12,120 bases of DNA from CAG-390 sp045541375 (lineage in GTDB: Bacteria > Bacillota > Clostridia > Oscillospirales > CAG-272): contig JAZQJB010000093.1 of assembly GCA_045541375.1 (NCBI GenBank), positions 1 through 12,120 of the forward strand. Reading direction: 5' to 3'. Below, piece after piece: positions 1 to 6,465 of this stretch. The stretch's first letter is position 1. Every line of letters starts with the position of its first letter. The notes below the pieces were generated by a model, which made no database searches, had not been told where the DNA came from, and saw only the letters and a list, made by a program, of their open reading frames with translations. Position numbers and translations under genes: made by a program.

Positions 1-664
1 TGATGCTACAATCACCGTAACAAACCACTCCAATACAGATATCACTGCAACACTCTCCTTTGAATCCAATGAAGACACTGTTACGGGTGTATTCACAGAA
101 ACAAGCGGAACAGAAGGCGACAATATTCTTAATCTTGATTCTGCAGACGGTCTGACAGTTGAAAATGCTCCTTCTGCATCTGCAAGCTTTGGCTTGAGCG
201 GCAGTGTTACTGCAAGTAACGAAGCAATCGGTGTAATCACTGTGCTCATCGAGGCTGTTGATTACGTTGCGCCGCCTGAAATTACAGGTGTTGCCTTCAA
301 TCCAAATGATAGTGTTGTTTTTGATGCATCGGATGTTCGCGGTCCTTCTTTTACAATCAATTATCCTGCACGCTTGGAAGTGCCTATTAAGCCTATGGTT
401 ATTGTCACGGGTAATAACCTGGGTAAAATAGAGGTTGGACTTGAAAAACACCTTGTTGCTTTGCTTGAGCCTAATGGAACCGTCCTTTGTCAGTATGCTG
501 TATATCCGGGCAACTTCACTGTTGATCTTGAAAAAGGTTGGTGGACAACTACGAATTGGGAGCTTGACAAGTCTGAACTTCAGCTTTCCTTGGCTTATTC
601 CAATGACTGGGGAGAGACCTGGACATCTGTGGCAAACGTTTACTTTAACGCAATTGTCGGTTAA
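1..664 (+). CDS. Secreted beta-rich surface protein, C-terminal part only (paralogue of the next gene)
   Basis: The reading frame is open from the left edge (first full codon at 2) and gives 220 residues ending at TAA 662-664, so the true start and any signal peptide lie outside the window. No family is recognised with confidence. The first about 95 residues align with residues 93-188 of the protein at 701-1717: both have a TIT(V/I)TNHS strand, an ATLxFES strand, and SGTEGDNIL followed by an aspartate-rich stretch. After a proline hinge (YVAPPEI) comes a second divergent beta-rich domain. Near the C terminus is SNDWGETW, which fits the SxDxGxTW Asp-box pattern of beta-propeller and sialidase proteins, but only one copy is present, so no sialidase is claimed. 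The next gene starts 36 bases downstream with no terminator between, so one operon is likely. The paralogue suggests export. Composition is rich in Thr, Val, Asn and Glu with few Lys or Arg. Confidence 0.8.
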   Translation, partial: DATITVTNHSNTDITATLSFESNEDTVTGVFTETSGTEGDNILNLDSADGLTVENAPSASASFGLSGSVTASNEAIGVITVLIEAVDYVAPPEITGVAFNPNDSVVFDASDVRGPSFTINYPARLEVPIKPMVIVTGNNLGKIEVGLEKHLVALLEPNGTVLCQYAVYPGNFTVDLEKGWWTTTNWELDKSELQLSLAYSNDWGETWTSVANVYFNAIVG

Positions 665-700
665 TCCCCTCCTTAATTTTACAGAAAGGAATTGCATACC

Positions 701-1717
701 ATGAAAAAATTTATTGCTTTTACACTTGCAATTATGATGCTGGTAGCTATGTCTGCTCCTGCCTATGCAGCAGAATCCAGCGTTGACTCCCATGGAAACA
801 CCGCTTCAATACCGGTTGGCGTTATCTTCCAGGCTAAAGGTGCTGCGGTGAAGACCTTTTCCGTGGATATTGAATGGGAAGATATGACTTTTACATACAC
901 TAAGTCTGCCGATGGTGAATGGGATCCTGCTACTCATTCCTACACAGTAGGATCTGAAGGCTCATGGAGCACAGACACCAGCACGATCACAATCACCAAC
1001 CATTCTGAAATAGGCGTAAACGCAACACTTGAATTTGAAAGTGAAGTGGATGGCGTTATCGGTACATTTACTGAAAACAGCGGAACAGAAGGTGACAATA
1101 TTCTTGAACTCGACACTGCAGTCGGCTTAACGTATGACAATGCACCAAAGGCTTCCTGCGAATTCGGTATCAGCGGCGCGGCTATCAGAGAGAATACAGA
1201 CCTCGGCACAATCACCATTTCTATTGAAGCTCCGGGTTATGTAGAACCTAAGGTGCCTAAAATTTCTAGTTTTAAAATTGTAGCTGATGGTACGGATGTA
1301 GAATGGACAGGCGGTCCAAACGGTGAATCAATATATTCGGGAATTGAACATGAATATAAGTTCAATTTTATAGCAGATATAAAAACAGTAATCAAACCAA
1401 CTGTAATCGTAAATGGTACTAATCTGGAATGGATTGTCAACCAGAATGAATATTTCCAGGAAGAGTATATGATTGGTTTCAGAGAGGTAGGAAAAACGTT
1501 TGTCCTTGAGGAGAATGCTTATTATGTGAATGCAGAAAACTTTACCTATGATGCTGAAACACAGACATTGAGATCTGATAAGCTGGAATTCACATACAAT
1601 GGAACCCCTCATGAGTTGGTCTACTCCAATAATGGCGGAGAAACATGGTATAATTTTGGTAGTGACGATAATAGTTTCACAGTCACATGCACACTGAAAG
1701 TAAACTATGATGATTAA
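701..1717 (+). CDS. Secreted beta-sandwich-type surface protein with signal peptide
   Basis: The protein has 338 residues. The chosen start is ATG 701, with AGAAAGGA 10 bases upstream; an in-frame TTG at 692 is less likely because it would lie next to that ribosome binding site. Residues 1-23 form a Sec signal peptide: a short MKK charged end, a hydrophobic core and AYA|AES as likely signal peptidase I site. Mature residues 37-180 form a Thr/Glu-rich beta domain with the motifs DIEWEDMTFTYT (56-67), TITITNHS (95-102) and SGTEGDNIL (127-135). A hinge (YVEPKVPK) leads to a second beta-rich domain, ending with SNNGGETW (309-316), an imperfect Asp-box with Asn for Asp. There is no LPXTG, WxL or C-terminal membrane segment, so release or non-covalent attachment is inferred. 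It is a tandem paralogue of the preceding gene, and a single-pass membrane protein gene follows. I know no biochemical function for this type; adhesion or a matrix or surface role is a guess. Confidence 0.85.
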   Translation: MKKFIAFTLAIMMLVAMSAPAYAAESSVDSHGNTASIPVGVIFQAKGAAVKTFSVDIEWEDMTFTYTKSADGEWDPATHSYTVGSEGSWSTDTSTITITNHSEIGVNATLEFESEVDGVIGTFTENSGTEGDNILELDTAVGLTYDNAPKASCEFGISGAAIRENTDLGTITISIEAPGYVEPKVPKISSFKIVADGTDVEWTGGPNGESIYSGIEHEYKFNFIADIKTVIKPTVIVNGTNLEWIVNQNEYFQEEYMIGFREVGKTFVLEENAYYVNAENFTYDAETQTLRSDKLEFTYNGTPHELVYSNNGGETWYNFGSDDNSFTVTCTLKVNYDD

Positions 1718-1726
1718 ATGACGTTA

Positions 1727-1756
1727 CAGAGGGGCTGTGAAACATCAGCCCCTCTG
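1727..1756 (+). promoter_or_regulatory. Perfect 11-bp intra-operon hairpin
   Basis: CAGAGGGGCTG (1727-1737) pairs perfectly with CAGCCCCTCTG (1746-1756) around an 8-base loop. It begins 10 bases after the stop of the secreted protein. The bases that follow (TATAAACCATA) are not a U-tract, so it does not look like a full intrinsic terminator. It more likely stabilises the 3' end of the upstream message or attenuates transcription of the membrane protein gene. Confidence 0.6.
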
Positions 1757-1798
1757 TATAAACCATATCAGGTACGGTTTTGCGGAGGTGGTGCGTCT

Positions 1799-2320
1799 AT
1801 GAGCAAAAAAAGAAAACAATCATCGGTTGAAAAAGTGAATATAATGCCTGTATACATTCTCTGTGTGCTTACGATAATTGCATTGGTCGTGATGATACTT
1901 GTTCTTGTCACCGCCCGAAATCCGCGAATGGGAGATTTCGTACCTCCTGCATTTGAAAGTATGGCTGTACAAGGGATTCCGGATGTACCTGATGAGCTGG
2001 ATTATTCCTCACCGTATCAGGATGGAATGGCGTACCGTTTCTCTGTGTGCGGATATATGACGATGGACAGCAATAAGGCGGTTGTATACTTCACCAACGC
2101 AGCGGAAAACGACGTATATCTCAAACTCCGTGTGCTTGACGTTAATGGCAAAACTCTCGGCGAGACGGGACTTCTCAAGCCGGGCGAGTATGTGAAGGAT
2201 GTGGAATTAAACGTTATTCCTTCTGCAGGCACAGGGATCATATTGAAGATTATGAGCTATGAGCCTGATACCTATATGAGCGCAGGCTCTGTAACGTTGA
2301 AAACAACAATCGGAGAATGA
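1799..2320 (+). CDS. Single-pass membrane protein with small extracytoplasmic beta domain
   Basis: The protein has 173 residues. ATG 1799 is chosen because GGAGG stands at 1784-1788, 10 bases before it. The frame also reaches an ATG at 1718, but that start has no ribosome binding site and would translate through the hairpin. Residues 1-13 are basic and cytoplasmic (MSKKRKQ), and about 15-38 form one strong membrane helix. The rest is predicted outside, with a proline-rich stalk (47-65) and a compact domain (75-173). Its clear motifs are VYFTNAAENDVYLKLRV (96-112) and GETGLLKPGEYVKDVEL (121-137), which read as paired beta strands with a turn. I recognise this as a recurrent Firmicute pattern but cannot name a family. 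It sits 81 bases after the secreted protein gene, with only the hairpin between, and probably belongs to the same operon. Anchoring or helping display of the secreted proteins is inferred from position alone. Confidence 0.8.
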   Translation: MSKKRKQSSVEKVNIMPVYILCVLTIIALVVMILVLVTARNPRMGDFVPPAFESMAVQGIPDVPDELDYSSPYQDGMAYRFSVCGYMTMDSNKAVVYFTNAAENDVYLKLRVLDVNGKTLGETGLLKPGEYVKDVELNVIPSAGTGIILKIMSYEPDTYMSAGSVTLKTTIGE

Positions 2321-2397
2321 AAATAAAATATAAACAATAAGTGATGAAAGATAGAATACGAATCTATCTCAGCTTTATCCGGTCAATATAAAAACAC

Positions 2398-2431
2398 ACC
2401 CCTCTGCCGATAGGTAGAGGGGTAAATTTTT
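2398..2431. terminator. Intrinsic terminator between convergent genes
   Basis: CCCCTCTGCC (2399-2408) pairs with GGTAGAGGGG (2413-2422) around GATA, with one G-U pair on the plus strand and an extra A-T at the base. TAAATTTTT follows. It ends the rightward surface-protein operon; the stem lies just beyond the stop of the leftward small gene at 2430 and could work in that direction too, though less well (one A-C mismatch). A weaker 7-bp hairpin, AGATAGA/TCTATCT (2349-2369), lies just upstream. Confidence 0.75.
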
Positions 2432-2675
2432 AGTCCAGCGGCTTATATTCAGTAACCGCTTTAAGATATGTTTCGGGATCACCGTTCAAAATAAGGTCTG
2501 CATATTCAAGAGGGGCATTGTAAATCAGATAGTCCAGTTCTGACCGTTCGTACATATTACGGGCAATCTCGTTCTCAACGGCGATAGTGTCAATCGCAAT
2601 TATGCTGCCATCGGTGAATTTTTGCTCCACACAGCAGTTATCGAAGTTATATTCGCAGGAAATCAGCTTTTTCAT
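2430..2675 (-). CDS. Small DUF6061-like protein
   Basis: An 81-residue protein starting MKKLISCEYNFDNCCVEQKF. ATG 2675 is preferred because GGGAGG lies 8 bases upstream of it. A longer form of 104 residues from ATG 2744 also has a usable site (AGAGG, 7 bases upstream), so both starts may be used. The sequence has an N-terminal beta hairpin (CEYNFDNCCVEQKFTDGS), then IAIDTIAVENEIA, then the core ERSELDYLIYNAPLEYADLILNGDPETYL. From memory this core matches DUF6061, a family of unknown function common in gut Clostridia and their conjugative elements; I could not verify the match. There is no signal peptide or membrane segment, so it is cytoplasmic. It shares a terminator with the opposing surface-protein operon. 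A pair of cysteines (Cys14 and Cys15) is notable but has no known role. The AT-rich stretch upstream on its strand (2757-2830) may hold a weak promoter, but no clear -35/-10 pair is visible. Confidence 0.75.
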   Translation of the reverse strand: MKKLISCEYNFDNCCVEQKFTDGSIIAIDTIAVENEIARNMYERSELDYLIYNAPLEYADLILNGDPETYLKAVTEYKPLD

Positions 2676-2877
2676 AGGAGTTACCTCCCAAATTGTATTG
2701 CATATCTCTTGCATAGAGTAGTAACGATTTTTAATCTTTAACATATCAAAACCTCTATTATTGATAATGATTTTGTAATGTATATATTAATACTAATACC
2801 GCAATTTATAAAGTACTGTCGCATAATGTATGATTATATATTTCAAAAGGACAGAAGTGTTTTTATCCCAATAGGTA

Positions 2878-2924
2878 TAAAAAGAATACGGCAGTATAGC
2901 GTTCAGCTATACTGCCGTATTCTT
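2878..2924 (-). terminator. Strong intrinsic terminator of the hydrolase gene
   Basis: AAGAATACGGCAGTATAGC (2882-2900) and its exact complement (2906-2924) form a perfect 19-bp stem with a 5-base loop. On the minus strand it is followed by TTTTTATA, so it terminates leftward transcripts from the hydrolase gene, whose stop is about 90 bases upstream. The plus strand has no T-run after the stem. The rest of the 269-base gap (2745-3013) shows no gene. Confidence 0.85.
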
Positions 2925-3013
2925 CGCACTCGTCAATCGGCTTGTTTCATATGATATTCAAGATATCTTTATGACAACACGCCTAAGGCTGTCCGCTTTT
3001 TGTTGTGAAATAG

Positions 3014-3967
3014 TTATTGAGCAATGCTTTTGTCAAAGAATGCTGCGATTTCAGCCATCAACTCTAGGTCGTGATTGCCGTTTTCGTTCCGCATAACCAA
3101 ATGGTCGCGATCTGCATACTTTTTGAAGATAAAACGATCGTTATTTCCGTATTTTTCGTAGTATGTTTCATAGCCATAGTTGATCGGTATGGTATCGTCC
3201 TTCTCACCGTGCACAATCATTATTGGGCAGTTGCTGTTTTCGAAACCTTTCATAGCGGTGCTGAAGGCGTATTTGCCGTACATTGTGTATTCGTGAACAG
3301 AGGCGAAAGGAAGAAGAAGCTTGGCAATGCCGCCCACCATTTGGCAACCGCGATAATCAATCATGTTCATAGATTTATTCCAACCTGCAAGAGAAGCAAC
3401 CGCCTTTACTTCGGGATGATAATTGAGAGCGTTGGCAACAGACATTCCGCCCCAACTGTATCCCATAAGCACGAAAGGAAGCTCATTAATCTTTTCGATG
3501 GTGTAGGCATAATTGATAGCACAGTCAACGTCGATAATACCTTGGGGCAAGCCGCCGATTACGTCACCTTCACTTTCATCATTTGCTGTGGCATCATAAG
3601 CGAAAACATAATATCCTTGCGAAGTGAAGAAATTAAAAATGTCCATATATCCGGTCTGTCCACCGCCGCCAAGACCGTGGGCGAATACTATAACGCCCTT
3701 TTTTGTCAAAAGGTTGTCACTTGACTCATAAAGATAGCCGACGAGAGTCTGCCCACCGTTCGATGTAAAGGTGTGCCGTTCGCGCGACATTGCAGGAAAA
3801 TCGGAAATCAAAAAAGCGTCTTCTTTACTTGTAGTACAACGGTAGTTAAAGCTACCGTCATATATGGAAACCGAAAGACAGAAAAGTCCAATAGCTCCAG
3901 AAATCAAAAGAATAGTAAGTAGGGATACAACAATAATTATAATACTCTTTTTCTTGTTGCGTTGCAT
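3014..3967 (-). CDS. Membrane-anchored alpha/beta hydrolase (serine hydrolase)
   Basis: The protein has 317 residues. ATG 3967 has AAGGAG 8 bases upstream. Residues 1-7 are basic (MQRNKKK) and 8-33 form a hydrophobic anchor, so the catalytic domain should lie outside the membrane. The alpha/beta hydrolase landmarks are in order: the oxyanion-hole region FAHGLGGGG (95-103), the nucleophile elbow GYSWG (169-173, Ser171), the acid in HGEKDDTIP (253-261, probably Asp257) and the catalytic His289 in DRDHL. The layout resembles the S9/BAAT/dienelactone hydrolase-like proteins of Firmicutes; the substrate (ester, lipid or peptide) cannot be read from the sequence. It is a single-gene unit with its own promoter and a perfect terminator, divergent from the glycerol-1-phosphate dehydrogenase operon. 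All catalytic residues are present, so it is probably active. Confidence 0.9.
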   Translation of the reverse strand: MQRNKKKSIIIIVVSLLTILLISGAIGLFCLSVSIYDGSFNYRCTTSKEDAFLISDFPAMSRERHTFTSNGGQTLVGYLYESSDNLLTKKGVIVFAHGLGGGGQTGYMDIFNFFTSQGYYVFAYDATANDESEGDVIGGLPQGIIDVDCAINYAYTIEKINELPFVLMGYSWGGMSVANALNYHPEVKAVASLAGWNKSMNMIDYRGCQMVGGIAKLLLPFASVHEYTMYGKYAFSTAMKGFENSNCPIMIVHGEKDDTIPINYGYETYYEKYGNNDRFIFKKYADRDHLVMRNENGNHDLELMAEIAAFFDKSIAQ

Positions 3968-3999
3968 AATAAATACTCCTTTTATACATTATTATTCAC

Positions 4000-4028
4000 A
4001 TTATATCATATTTTGTCCTAAAATGCAA
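4000..4028 (-). promoter_or_regulatory. Promoter of the hydrolase gene
   Basis: On the minus strand a perfect -10 TATAAT (4000-4005) lies 17 bases from a partial -35 TTGCAT (4023-4028). The ATG is about 33 bases downstream of the -10. The fit is typical of sigma-A promoters; the -35 matches consensus at only three positions. Confidence 0.6.
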
Positions 4029-4054
4029 GTTCAAGCGGAAAAACAAAAAATTGC

Positions 4055-4083
4055 TTGATTTTTTTCTCATTTTGCGCTATAAT
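4055..4083 (+). promoter_or_regulatory. Promoter of the araM-like operon
   Basis: TTGATT (4055-4060), 17 bases, then TATAAT (4078-4083). The start codon follows 28 bases after the -10. It is divergent from the hydrolase promoter, the two -35 boxes being about 26 bases apart, so a regulator bound between could affect both. No clear operator palindrome was seen. Confidence 0.7.
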
Positions 4084-4111
4084 TAAATCACCAAACCCAA
4101 AGGAGCCCAAA

Positions 4112-5395
4112 ATGGAACTCAATCAGCTTCTGAACCACGATATAACCTGCTCTTGCGGCAGAACGCACCGATGCGATATCGACCTCGTTGACATCGGACG
4201 GGGCGCGATCTTGCGCCTGCCCGAGAGCGTGAATAAATTTGAAAATATACTCCTCGTTGCCGATTCGAATACTTTCGCCGTCTGCGGCGAGCGTGTCAGT
4301 AACTTGCTCGGCACGAAGATCAAGGACACTTGCCTTTTTGTAACCAATGATCTTCTCGTCCCCGATGAGGCGGCGATCGAAGCGGTAAGGGCAAAAATGA
4401 CACCCGCGACCGACCTCATCCTCGGCATCGGCTCGGGCGTTATCAACGACATCTGCAAATACGTTTCCTTCTTCGCGGGGACAAGCAGCGGCATCGTCGC
4501 CACCGCACCCTCGATGGATGGCTTTGCTTCATCCGGCGCGGCAATGATCCTCGGCGGAATGAAGGTCACCGAGACCACCCACGCCCCCGCCCTCATCATC
4601 GGCGATACCGAAGTGCTGAAAAACGCGCCCGCCGAAATGATCCGCTCGGGCTACGCCGACATCATCGGCAAATATTCCGCGCTTAACGATTGGAAACTCA
4701 GCCGGCTCATCAACGGCGAATACCTCTGCCCCGAGGTCTATGCCCTCGTCAAGGAAAAGACCGACCTCATACGCTCACTCGCAAAGAATATCGCCGCGCG
4801 CGAGGATGCCGCAATCGAGGAGCTGATGCGCGATCTCGTGCTCATCGGCGTCACACTCACGCTCCTTTCAACCACACGCCCCGGCTCGGGAAGCGAGCAT
4901 CACCTTTCGCACTATTTCGAGATCACGGGTATTCTTGAGGACAAACCCTACTTCCTCCACGGCACCGACGTCGGCTATTCCACGGTCGTCACCGCCCGCC
5001 TGCGCGAGGAGCTCCGCGCACTTGCAAAGCCCGACTTTGGCATGGTTTCGGATGAAACGAGAGAGAAGTGCTACGAAAAGATCTACGGAAAGATCGCGCA
5101 CGAGGTCAGCGACCTTCAAAAGAGCGCGGGACGGTACGCTGATCCCGTGAACGATATTTACAGCGAGAAGTGGAATGAGGTCGTTGCCATCCTGAACGAA
5201 TGCCCCACCGCCGCCGAGATCGAGGAAATGCTGACCGATTGCGGCTTCGATCTTTCCCTTTTCGAGGAAATGTACGGCGCGGAAAAGATCTCGAACGGCG
5301 TTTGGTTCGCCAAGGACCTCAAGGACAGATATTCGGTCCTCTGGCTCTATTTTAACGTATTTTTCAGCGAAAGCGAGGCGGAAAAGATTCTATGA
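4112..5395 (+). CDS. araM: sn-glycerol-1-phosphate dehydrogenase (AraM/EgsA family)
   Basis: The protein has 427 residues. ATG 4112 follows AAGGAG with a 7-base gap. The frame extends to a TTG at 4055, but that codon lies within the -35 box. The family reduces dihydroxyacetone phosphate to sn-glycerol 1-phosphate with NAD(P)H and a metal ion, in the cytoplasm. Visible marks are the CSCGRTH start (13-19), the nucleotide-binding GIGSGVIND (105-113), ATAPSMDGFAS (130-140), GYADIIGKYSALNDWKLS (180-197, with metal ligand Asp183), RPGSGSEHHLSHYFE (256-270) and the FLHGTDV histidine (His283). The full set of metal-site residues of this iron/zinc dehydrogenase superfamily appears intact. In Bacillus AraM feeds the heptaprenylglyceryl-phosphate pathway, but no PcrB-like partner is in this window. 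It overlaps the SIS gene by ATGA, so translation is coupled. Codon use is GC-richer than in the genes to its left. The family assignment is firm; the physiological use of glycerol 1-phosphate here is open. Confidence 0.92.
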   Translation: MELNQLLNHDITCSCGRTHRCDIDLVDIGRGAILRLPESVNKFENILLVADSNTFAVCGERVSNLLGTKIKDTCLFVTNDLLVPDEAAIEAVRAKMTPATDLILGIGSGVINDICKYVSFFAGTSSGIVATAPSMDGFASSGAAMILGGMKVTETTHAPALIIGDTEVLKNAPAEMIRSGYADIIGKYSALNDWKLSRLINGEYLCPEVYALVKEKTDLIRSLAKNIAAREDAAIEELMRDLVLIGVTLTLLSTTRPGSGSEHHLSHYFEITGILEDKPYFLHGTDVGYSTVVTARLREELRALAKPDFGMVSDETREKCYEKIYGKIAHEVSDLQKSAGRYADPVNDIYSEKWNEVVAILNECPTAAEIEEMLTDCGFDLSLFEEMYGAEKISNGVWFAKDLKDRYSVLWLYFNVFFSESEAEKIL

Positions 5396-5982
5396 AAAGC
5401 TCTACATTTGAATTTATGAGATCCTCCGTCGCTGCTGAACGCCGCGCGCTCGACGTGCTGTATGGGCAGATGGACGAAAACGAGTTCCTGAAAACGCTTG
5501 AATATATCTTAAAATCCAACCTTGTTATCCTCTCCGCCTGCGGATCTTCGGGATTTGCGGCGAAAGAGTTCGCGCATTCGCTCTGTTGCGTCGAATGCCC
5601 CGCAAAATTCGTCCCGCCCTCCGAGGCGGTCCACGGCGGTATGGGCGCGCTGAAGAAGGATAATCTGCTCATCCTCGTTTCCAAGGGCGGCAAGACCGAC
5701 GAGCTCATCCCGCTTGTTTCGATAGCAAAATCCAAGGGCGCAAAGATCGCCCTCGTCACCGCCAATCCCGAATCCGAGCTCGCCCGCGAGGCTGATTCCG
5801 TGCTCCTTCTGCCCGACGTCCCCGAAAGCGACGTCTACGGCGTCATGTCCACCGCAAGCTTCGCCGCGACCGTCGCCATATTCGACGCGCTGATGATGGG
5901 GATTATGGAAGAAAAGGACTACGCCCTCTCCGATTTCGCCCTCATCCACCCCGGCGGAGCGGTGGGGAAGAAGATAAATTGA
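5392..5982 (+). CDS. SIS-domain sugar-phosphate isomerase, KdsD/GutQ-like without CBS domains
   Basis: The protein has 196 residues and starts in the ATGA overlap with the dehydrogenase gene. One SIS domain fills most of it: a helical lead (1-40), ACGSSGFAAKEFA (49-61), the phosphosugar-binding region VPPSEAVHGGMG (74-85), SKGGKTDEL (97-105), LVTANPESELA (121-131) and the terminal HPGGAVGKK (186-194). The HGGMG and terminal HPGG segments correspond to marks of arabinose-5-phosphate isomerases (KdsD, KpsF, GutQ). Those enzymes are about 320 residues with two C-terminal CBS domains, which are absent here, so this is the short catalytic form. Kdo synthesis is not expected in a Gram-positive cell, so the substrate is probably another pentose or hexose phosphate. 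Coupling to glycerol-1-phosphate dehydrogenase suggests a shared small phosphorylated-sugar pathway. Isomerase versus regulatory or sugar-binding SIS protein is not settled. Confidence 0.85.
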   Translation: MKSSTFEFMRSSVAAERRALDVLYGQMDENEFLKTLEYILKSNLVILSACGSSGFAAKEFAHSLCCVECPAKFVPPSEAVHGGMGALKKDNLLILVSKGGKTDELIPLVSIAKSKGAKIALVTANPESELAREADSVLLLPDVPESDVYGVMSTASFAATVAIFDALMMGIMEEKDYALSDFALIHPGGAVGKKIN

Positions 5983-5989
5983 TGATAAA

Positions 5990-6020
5990 GAGGCTGCTTC
6001 ATAAATAATGAGGCAGCCTC
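5990..6020. terminator. Hairpin after the araM-SIS operon
   Basis: GAGGCTGCTTC (5990-6000) pairs with GAGGCAGCCTC (6010-6020) around a 9-base loop, with one U-G pair. It starts 7 bases after the stop codon. No T-run follows directly (AATACTATGC), so on its own it is a weak terminator or 3' stabiliser. Its core GGCTGCTTCA recurs in the hairpin at 6600-6633, on the far side of the palindromic element. Confidence 0.55.
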
Positions 6021-6081
6021 AATACTATGCATAAAACCCTTTTGCCAAATATAGTGCAGCATTGATATTATATTATACACG

Positions 6082-6175
6082 TTTTGGAAGATTTTCGCTT
6101 CGCGAAAAACAGTATCTTATTAAAACGCCTCATTCGTCACGCTCGCGCGTGCCACCTTCCCCCACCGGGGAAGGC
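6082..6175 (+). repeat. Left inverted-repeat arm of the palindromic element
   Basis: A 94-base arm built of conserved blocks separated by variable stems. Between block 1 (6082-6093) and block 2 (6103-6136) is a stem TTTTCGC/GCGAAAA; between block 2 and block 3 (6151-6175) is CACGC TCGC GCGTG. Block 3 itself holds a hairpin, CCTTCCCC CACC GGGGAAGG. Its exact partners are in the right arm. Confidence 0.8.
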
Positions 6176-6465
6176 TGATAGATTGGTCGATAGCCTTTAG
6201 CTTTTCAGCGAACATCGTATATTGCTATAATTTTGTTTGGGCAGATCGGAATATTTTTATCAAATTATTTTGCGCTCGTAATGGAGTTTGGGCAAAATAA
6301 TTCAATAAAATATACCAATTTGATATGCAAAATTATATTGCTATGTCATCTTCGCTGAATAGTTGGCGGTTATTGCTACAGTTTGTCGAGTCTGCCGGTT
6401 TTTCGTAGAAAAACGGAGGCGTAAGCTGACGAGGCAGGATCGACTGTTCGCCGTAGGCGAACTAT

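Noticed and set aside
1718..1798. ATG at 1718 as start of the single-pass membrane protein
   Set aside because: It directly follows the previous stop, has no ribosome binding site and runs through the 11-bp hairpin; ATG 1799 has GGAGG.
2757..2880. Promoter for the DUF6061-like gene
   Set aside because: The stretch is AT-rich with several TATA-like strings but no -35/-10 pair at proper spacing stands out.
3071..3724. Open frame of 217 codons opposite the hydrolase gene
   Set aside because: It overlaps the complete catalytic triad region of the hydrolase and has no ribosome binding site or motif.
4055..4111. TTG at 4055 as start of the glycerol-1-phosphate dehydrogenase
   Set aside because: It overlaps the -35 and -10 of the promoter; ATG 4112 has AAGGAG and fits the family start.
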